Assembly: GCA_948614045.1 (NCBI GenBank) | Contig: CAPFSK010000014.1 | Span: 1 to 10,791, forward strand | Length of the DNA stretch: 10,791 nucleotides | Direction: 5' to 3' | From: an uncultured Candidatus Saccharibacteria bacterium | GTDB lineage: Bacteria > Patescibacteriota > Saccharimonadia > Saccharimonadales > Saccharimonadaceae | In this document: one piece after another, positions 6,448 through 10,791 of the stretch | Position numbering within the stretch: the first letter of the stretch is position 1 | Layout: every line of letters starts with the position of its first letter | Translations under genes and position numbers: made by a program | The notes under the pieces: generated by a model | What the model saw: the letters and a program-made list of their open reading frames with translations, nothing else | Databases searched by the model: none | Told to the model about the DNA's origin: nothing

Positions 6448-6475
6448 TGGCTAAAATAAGAGGATATAAAACACC

Positions 6476-6505
6476 AAAAAACGACCCACTCTACCGAGCA
6501 GGCCG
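6476..6505 (-). terminator. Rho-independent terminator of the HdeD-like gene
   Basis: On the minus strand CGGCCTGCTC (6505-6496), loop GGTA, GAGTGGGTCG (6491-6482) pairs over ten positions including three G-U pairs. Six T (6481-6476) follow. It lies 17 bases after the stop codon at 6523. Confidence 0.8.
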
Positions 6506-6522
6506 CCGAAAACCTAAGTTCC

Positions 6523-7212
6523 CTACTGTGCTACCGCATCCAAATGCCGAATGAACAAGATATCATCGACAATTCCAATGCCCGCCGCCGCAATCATAAT
6601 CCAGCCAATCACCATCGGCACCGCACTGGCACTAATCACCATATAGATACCAAGCGCCAACATAATCATCGAAAGCAACAAGACATAGAACCATTCCTTG
6701 ATTCCCGCTGTATGCATCTTGATCGCCGTATTCATCCGCACTAGCGCACCATAAATCATCCAAGCACCTACCGCAATACCGATCAACTTACCCAGCTGCT
6801 CCCAAAGCACGACCGCCAAAATCCCAAACACCAACGCAATAATACCGTAGAGCAAATCATTATTATAAAAATCATACTTCCCATGCACCGCAAAGTAATT
6901 AATGATTTTATATACGCCTTTGATAATCAAGAAAATCCCTACGACATAGAAAATCACCTTGAACATCCCATCTGGATTGATTAAAAGCAAGACACCAAGC
7001 GCACCAATCACAATTGATTCCAGAATCGCCATCCAGCTCGCACTCTTTGCTCGCCGTACAATCGGACCATCATTCCGCTTAGTATTTTTTGTACTCGCAC
7101 TACGCTTGCTTGCGCCCGCCTTTGCACTTGCGCTCTTCGCGCTAGAAGCCCTTGTTGACTTCGTAGACGACTTCTTAGTTGCTGTTTTCTTTGCAGCAGC
7201 CCCTGTTGCCAT
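6523..7212 (-). CDS. HdeD/DUF308-like six-helix membrane protein with basic N-terminal tail
   Basis: A 229-residue protein. Residues 1-58 form a low-complexity tail rich in Lys, Ala, Ser, Thr and Arg (repeats such as KKTATKKSSTKST), like histone H1 or AlgP tails. Six predicted membrane helices follow (about 61-79, 84-108, 119-137, 141-160, 174-193, 198-221). They are arranged as short repeats with glycine-rich cores (GIIALVFGILAVVL, IAVGAWMIYGALVRM), typical of the DUF308/HdeD family. HdeD in Escherichia coli is linked to acid resistance, but the biochemical role of the family is unknown. The positive tail should sit in the cytoplasm and could touch nucleic acid or acidic lipids; this is inference. 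The start is clear: AGGAGG (7222-7217) lies six bases before the ATG. It is transcribed alone, with its own terminator. Weak -10 candidates are TACAAT (7269-7264) and TATAAT (7229-7224). Confidence 0.8.
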   Translation of the reverse strand: MATGAAAKKTATKKSSTKSTRASSAKSASAKAGASKRSASTKNTKRNDGPIVRRAKSASWMAILESIVIGALGVLLLINPDGMFKVIFYVVGIFLIIKGVYKIINYFAVHGKYDFYNNDLLYGIIALVFGILAVVLWEQLGKLIGIAVGAWMIYGALVRMNTAIKMHTAGIKEWFYVLLLSMIMLALGIYMVISASAVPMVIGWIMIAAAGIGIVDDILFIRHLDAVAQ

Positions 7213-7298
7213 TTTGCCTCCTAATTATATGACGCTACGCGCCGTGTTCAATTTATTTATTTCATTGTACTATAATTTTACGAAAAAATAAACATAAA

Positions 7299-8030
7299 CT
7301 ATTTCGCCACTACGTCGCTCAGCCTTTCCCATTCACCAGTAAAATTGTTCAATACTTCCGCCCACTCTTCATCCATACCAGAACGCGCCTCACGCAAACC
7401 GCCTTGAGCACAAATTATAACATACGCACCATCTTCACCTCCGCGCGGCACCATATAAGCTAGATAAGTCTTCCCTAGCTCCAGTTTAATGTCCTCATTC
7501 GTCGTATATCGCGTCTTTTTCGTCCAAAGTTCCGGATCATCCGCATCCGTCTCACCATATTTCTGTTTCAACTCCTCTCCAAGCCCCGCATAATATTCTT
7601 CCGCCATCAATATCCCGCCATTCCGATAAAACTTCACCGCTTCACCCACCAACAAATCCCCCTTATAATTCTCCAAAACCGTCATCTCCCCATACGTATA
7701 TGGCACTGTATACATACCCGTCACCTCATCATAATTCCCAAACCCACTAATCTCGTCAATCCTCACCAAAGCCACATCTTCCGCCTCTTCCATCATTATT
7801 TCCGGGTCCCGAATATCTATCGCAAAGTCCACCACCGATATTACCGTCGGAATATTCTCATCTTCATTATCAATCTCTGCCTGCGTCTTTACCCGCTCTT
7901 CAACAACCACAATCCCATTATCTACGTCTCCGTCACGGTCACATGTCGCCATCACTATCACCACAACCACCCCCATTGCACATACCATCGACAGTACCAC
8001 CAACATCACTCTGCTTATATTACCTTTCAT
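7299..8030 (-). CDS. Membrane-anchored extracytoplasmic protein, last gene of ABC permease operon
   Basis: A 243-residue protein of unrecognised family. A hydrophobic segment (about residues 8-27, VMLVVLSMVCAMGVVVVIVM) acts as signal anchor. The following ATC is a poor lipobox (Thr at -1), so a lipoprotein is unlikely. The rest is acidic and outside the membrane. The pattern VALVRIDEI...YTYGEMTVLENYKGDLLVGEAVKFYRNGGI...LELGKTYLAYMV suggests a compact beta-rich domain, similar to small secreted domains in Firmicutes that I cannot name. I chose the ATG at 8030 because AAGGAG (8040-8035) stands in front of it. An in-frame ATG at 8048 overlaps the preceding permease stop as ATGA and would add six residues. 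The coupling indicates that it works with the two FtsX-like permeases, perhaps as an extracytoplasmic subunit. Confidence 0.7.
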   Translation of the reverse strand: MKGNISRVMLVVLSMVCAMGVVVVIVMATCDRDGDVDNGIVVVEERVKTQAEIDNEDENIPTVISVVDFAIDIRDPEIMMEEAEDVALVRIDEISGFGNYDEVTGMYTVPYTYGEMTVLENYKGDLLVGEAVKFYRNGGILMAEEYYAGLGEELKQKYGETDADDPELWTKKTRYTTNEDIKLELGKTYLAYMVPRGGEDGAYVIICAQGGLREARSGMDEEWAEVLNNFTGEWERLSDVVAK

Positions 8031-8034
8031 TTTT

Positions 8035-8040
8035 CTCCTT
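8035..8040 (-). promoter_or_regulatory. Ribosome binding site deciding the start at 8030
   Basis: On the minus strand AAGGAG is four bases in front of the ATG at 8030. The alternative ATG at 8048 lacks any such motif and could be used only by coupling to the upstream stop. Confidence 0.6.
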
Positions 8041-8044
8041 CCCC

Positions 8045-9364
8045 TCATTTTAGCTTCTGCGCCAGCTTCTTATTCGTAAACTGCTTCGCATTGCATAAGA
8101 CCACTAGCGGCACCATCATTAATACTACGCCCATCATCACCACTATCCGCCAGTTCCACCCCACTAGCCAAATCTTCCGCGCCTCCGTTCCAAACCCCAA
8201 AACAAACGCCTGCGTCAGTGCTTCCCCATTCGCCATGCTCACTATCATCGCCAGCCCCACGCCAATCAACCCTGCTGCCGCTACCGCTATCACGCTCAAC
8301 ATCAACAAATACACCATATATACTCCCCGAATCTGCCCCCGCGTCGCGCCCATCGCATAATACAATGCAATCGTCTTCGTATCCTGACCGATTAACCGCG
8401 TATATGTCCCCACCTCAATCGCCACTACGATAATCATCAATACCACGCAAACTACCCCATACACTACCCATACTCCACGCATATTTCTCCGTGTCGCCAC
8501 CGGACTACTTATTACTTCTGTCACCTGATACCGATAGTCCTCACCGCATTCCCCGAGCATCCGCCCCGTTTCCATACAATCATTCTCCGGATCTCGCATA
8601 AATTCTTCCGCTTTTTCTACATCCGGAAACTCCGCTAGCAACGCCTCTGTCTCTATTCCATCAACTTTCCCACTCACGACAAAATTCTGGCCTCCTCCCG
8701 TTTCCACCTGCTCCAAAACCAAATCTAGCGGGTTATAATCATCTCTCCGACTCACTCCTAGCGCACCCGTAAACGCCCCGCCCGGCAGCAAATCCACTAT
8801 ATAATATCTTCCTCCATTCTCCGTTTCGACAATCTTTCCGGCCGCCTCGTTCTGTATTCGCTCCGCGATTTTCACCATATCCTCTGCTTCCAGGCTCGGC
8901 GCATACATCCCAATCCCCAGCCACCGCGCCGCCGTACTCATCGATACTAAGACCGCAGTCTCGCCCTCTGGCACTTCCGTCAAATCAGAAAAACCAGACC
9001 TCCCGAAAAGACCCGAATCATCCCCAGTAACCCGATAAAACATCCCATCCGCATTTGCCACCGTTTCCGCCTCAATCACTTCTCCGCCATACCCCCGAAT
9101 CTTCTCCTTAAGTTTCTGCTCCTCCGCTTCCACATCACATCCTTCCCCGCATATCCGCGCATCCACGCTCATACTCAGCAACACTTTACCATTTGTCGCC
9201 CGCGTCATCTCCTCTAGCGCCACATCTTCCGCTCCCTGTATTACCAAACATCCCGCGATTAGCACACTCATCAACGCCGCCACCACGCCAACCACCAACG
9301 CCACTCGCCGCTTCTGCGCCAGAATCCCCGCCACGCCTAATCTCAAATAATCACCAAATCCCAC
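8045..9364 (-). CDS. FtsX/MacB-type ABC transporter permease (second)
   Basis: A 439-residue permease with the four-helix FtsX/MacB layout: one N-terminal helix (about 21-42), a large extracytoplasmic domain (43-297), then helices at about 298-318, 350-376 and 404-424. The segment IALYYAMGATRGQIRGVYMVY (332-352) is the conserved FtsX-family motif that contacts the ATPase. The outer domain carries C72, C76, C263 and C273, which could form disulphides. The start is GTG at 9364, overlapping the TAG of the first permease by one base (TAGTG), with AGAGG just in front. Its own stop overlaps an ATG of the next gene. With the first permease it probably forms a heterodimer. MacB-type systems do mechanical work across the membrane for export or envelope processing rather than classic substrate transport; the substrate here is unknown. 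Confidence 0.85.
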   Translation of the reverse strand: MGFGDYLRLGVAGILAQKRRVALVVGVVAALMSVLIAGCLVIQGAEDVALEEMTRATNGKVLLSMSVDARICGEGCDVEAEEQKLKEKIRGYGGEVIEAETVANADGMFYRVTGDDSGLFGRSGFSDLTEVPEGETAVLVSMSTAARWLGIGMYAPSLEAEDMVKIAERIQNEAAGKIVETENGGRYYIVDLLPGGAFTGALGVSRRDDYNPLDLVLEQVETGGGQNFVVSGKVDGIETEALLAEFPDVEKAEEFMRDPENDCMETGRMLGECGEDYRYQVTEVISSPVATRRNMRGVWVVYGVVCVVLMIIVVAIEVGTYTRLIGQDTKTIALYYAMGATRGQIRGVYMVYLLMLSVIAVAAAGLIGVGLAMIVSMANGEALTQAFVLGFGTEARKIWLVGWNWRIVVMMGVVLMMVPLVVLCNAKQFTNKKLAQKLK

Positions 9365-10662
9365 TAGTCCTCTTTCAGCTTCTTCGCAATATGCTTCGCT
9401 CCAAACCTCCGCGACGTCAGCGCCAGGACCAACGGCGCTACCAGCATAATCATCCCCGCCACTTCCCAGAATCTCCGATCAATCCCCACTAATCTCACTC
9501 TCGGTGCTACCGCCAACCCATAATACTCCTGCAGCCTCACCGCCAAATCCCCTACGTCGAGCATCGTTACTATCCCCGCAAGTATCAGCCCAATCCCAAT
9601 ACTCACCGCTACCGCCAGTAGACATAGCTCTACCAAATACAAGAAATAAATTGCATAAATATCCCCGGTACTCGCCCCCATCGACCGATACAGTGCCACT
9701 GTCGCCGCATCATTATCAATCAAATGCGCAAACGTCAACGTCGCGACTATCACCGCCACCACTAGCAGTACAACCTCAAAAAACTTCAACACCGTCCGCA
9801 TCATCTCCACTTCATTAATAATATCTACTGTATTACTAAACAAATTCCCCACTCCAAACGCCTGCGGCTCCAAATTCTTCGCTTCCGGCGTATCGCGTGT
9901 CAAAACATAATCTTTCAAATCCCAATAATTCTCAAACACCGCAATACTCTCTTCGCTCACCTCCGGCTCCCAATTCTCCGCTTCTTCATAAAAATACACA
10001 ATATCCTCTTCCGTAAACTCTTGCCCACCTTCTGCTTCTTCCGCCACATCCATCGCCAGCATCTCATCGACGTTCGCCACCTTCTTCTGCTGTATCTCCT
10101 CAACCCGCGTTTTTATATATTCTTCTATCTCCCCCGATCCATCGTCTATCACTAAATCTCCCTCTTCAATCGCATTCCCATACACGCCTCCCAGCACCAA
10201 GTTCAATATACTTGTCTTCTTCAACTCCGGCGTACTCCCACTCACAAACAAATGCGCCGCGTTCATCTCCTGCTTTTCCGTTCCCCACTCTACATACTCT
10301 TCTTCGGTCGGAAAATCATTTCCCGGCTCTACCTCTATTACCCCAATCGTCTCACCATCCAACCAGTACGTTTTCAGTGCCCCAACTTTCTCTCCGTGAT
10401 ACTTCTCTAGTCGCTCGTTCAGCCTCGCTTCATTACTCCCGTATCGACTCTTCCTAAAACTTGTCTCGACATATACCTTTCCTCCCGTCTTCGCGACCGA
10501 TGCGTCGAGCAGCGTCACCTCCAGCCCTCTGAGCAAAAAGTTCACCCCCATTACCAGCCCAAACAAAATCGCCACCGTCGCCACGACGACCACGCTCCGC
10601 CCCTTATATTCTGCAATATTCGCCCAACTTAGCCTCATCGCATCAGGCAGTCGTAGCCCCAT
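9364..10662 (-). CDS. FtsX/MacB-type ABC transporter permease (first)
   Basis: A 432-residue paralogue of the following gene with the same topology: helix about 23-45, extracytoplasmic domain 46-290, helices about 292-312, 338-366 and 399-416. VALYRSMGASTGDIYAIYFLY (322-342) is the FtsX-family motif. The outer domain is strongly acidic, with a stretch rich in Glu near 178-235 (AEEAEGGQEFTEEDIVYFYEEAEN), and has no cysteines, unlike its partner. The ATG at 10662 lies inside the end of the ABC ATPase gene (20-base overlap) with GTGAGG seven bases upstream, so translation is coupled. An ATG at 10638 (MRLSWANIAEY) is a less likely start. The separate ATPase and two different permeases indicate an asymmetric ABC complex. 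Confidence 0.85.
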   Translation of the reverse strand: MGLRLPDAMRLSWANIAEYKGRSVVVVATVAILFGLVMGVNFLLRGLEVTLLDASVAKTGGKVYVETSFRKSRYGSNEARLNERLEKYHGEKVGALKTYWLDGETIGVIEVEPGNDFPTEEEYVEWGTEKQEMNAAHLFVSGSTPELKKTSILNLVLGGVYGNAIEEGDLVIDDGSGEIEEYIKTRVEEIQQKKVANVDEMLAMDVAEEAEGGQEFTEEDIVYFYEEAENWEPEVSEESIAVFENYWDLKDYVLTRDTPEAKNLEPQAFGVGNLFSNTVDIINEVEMMRTVLKFFEVVLLVVAVIVATLTFAHLIDNDAATVALYRSMGASTGDIYAIYFLYLVELCLLAVAVSIGIGLILAGIVTMLDVGDLAVRLQEYYGLAVAPRVRLVGIDRRFWEVAGMIMLVAPLVLALTSRRFGAKHIAKKLKED

Positions 10663-10791
10663 CGTCCATCCTCACCGCTTCATTCTCACCTCTATTCGCA
10701 CCTACAACCCCCACTCTCCCCTCTCGCACTTCTACCATCTGCGTCGCATACTTCTCAACCAGTGCATCATGACTCGCCACGATCATCGTCG
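10643..10791 (-). CDS. ABC transporter ATP-binding protein, C-terminal end (partial)
   Basis: The minus strand is open from the right edge to TGA at 10645-10643, giving 48 residues that begin TMIVASHDALVEKYATQ. IVASHD is the H-loop segment of ABC ATPases, with the switch histidine, and QMVEVREGRV fits the closing strands of the LolD/MacB-type nucleotide-binding domain ('...i.l.dGri'). A short hydrophilic tail follows. Walker A, Walker B and signature motifs lie outside the window. Its end overlaps the first permease by 20 bases, so it is the energising subunit of that complex and the earlier gene of the operon. Confidence 0.85.
   Translation of the reverse strand, partial: TMIVASHDALVEKYATQMVEVREGRVGVVGANRGENEAVRMDDGATTA

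Noticed and set aside
7224..7229. TATAAT on the minus strand just before the HdeD-like gene, as a leaderless promoter
   Set aside because: A transcript from it would start inside the strong AGGAGG ribosome binding site, so it is either chance or a minor promoter; TACAAT at 7269-7264 is at least as plausible.
7941..7949. Lipoprotein signal (MATC) in the anchored protein
   Set aside because: Threonine directly before the cysteine and methionine at -3 do not fit the lipobox; a plain signal anchor is more likely.
8091..10457. Long Pro/Thr/Ser/His-rich plus-strand open frames opposite the permease genes
   Set aside because: They are antisense shadows produced by the C-rich + strand; they lack family features and ribosome binding sites.
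1..10791. CRISPR array, insertion sequence, attachment site or replication origin
   Set aside because: No regularly spaced repeats, transposase or integrase reading frame, tRNA-borne direct repeat or DnaA-box cluster was seen on either strand.

Overview
The window looks like chromosomal DNA of a small-genome Candidate Phyla Radiation bacterium, most likely Candidatus Saccharibacteria (TM7). This is inferred from several signs: two fragments of the 'Fibrobacter succinogenes major paralogous domain' (FISUMP) that I associate with Saccharibacteria surface proteins, a choloylglycine-hydrolase family enzyme, at least two leaderless genes with TATAAT exactly in front of the start codon, and a very strong strand bias in base composition. 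The + strand is C-rich and G-poor almost throughout, whichever strand carries the genes, as expected if it is the lagging strand. No 16S rRNA or other marker gene is present, so the assignment is not firm.

Layout. Bases 1-65 hold the start of a truncated FISUMP 3' end reading leftwards out of the window. Next (+) is a leaderless gene for a probable mono-ADP-ribosyltransferase (80-967). It converges on a two-gene minus-strand operon (3038-978) for a small three-helix membrane protein and a processive family 2 glycosyltransferase. A divergent intergenic region leads into two + genes: a fusion of a nucleoside 2-deoxyribosyltransferase-like domain with an HD phosphohydrolase domain (3190-4851), closed by a clear terminator, and a bile salt hydrolase/penicillin V acylase family enzyme (4930-5940). 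From 5941 to 6522 no intact gene is present. It holds a second truncated FISUMP 3' end reading rightwards, and an elaborate hairpin of about 183 nt whose G-U pairs favour a + strand RNA.

The right part is entirely on the minus strand. It holds a six-helix HdeD/DUF308-like protein with a lysine/alanine/serine-rich tail (7212-6523, with its own terminator), and an operon entering from the right edge: the C-terminal end of an ABC ATPase, two FtsX/MacB-type permeases, and a membrane-anchored extracytoplasmic protein. The last four overlap or nearly abut and probably form one transport or cell-envelope machine.

Points most worth a second look are the structured RNA, the two FISUMP ends that are cut at the same codon and point away from each other around a 5.9 kb segment, the orphan ADP-ribosyltransferase, and the deoxyribosyltransferase-like/HD fusion. 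I see no CRISPR array, tRNA, rRNA or transposase.
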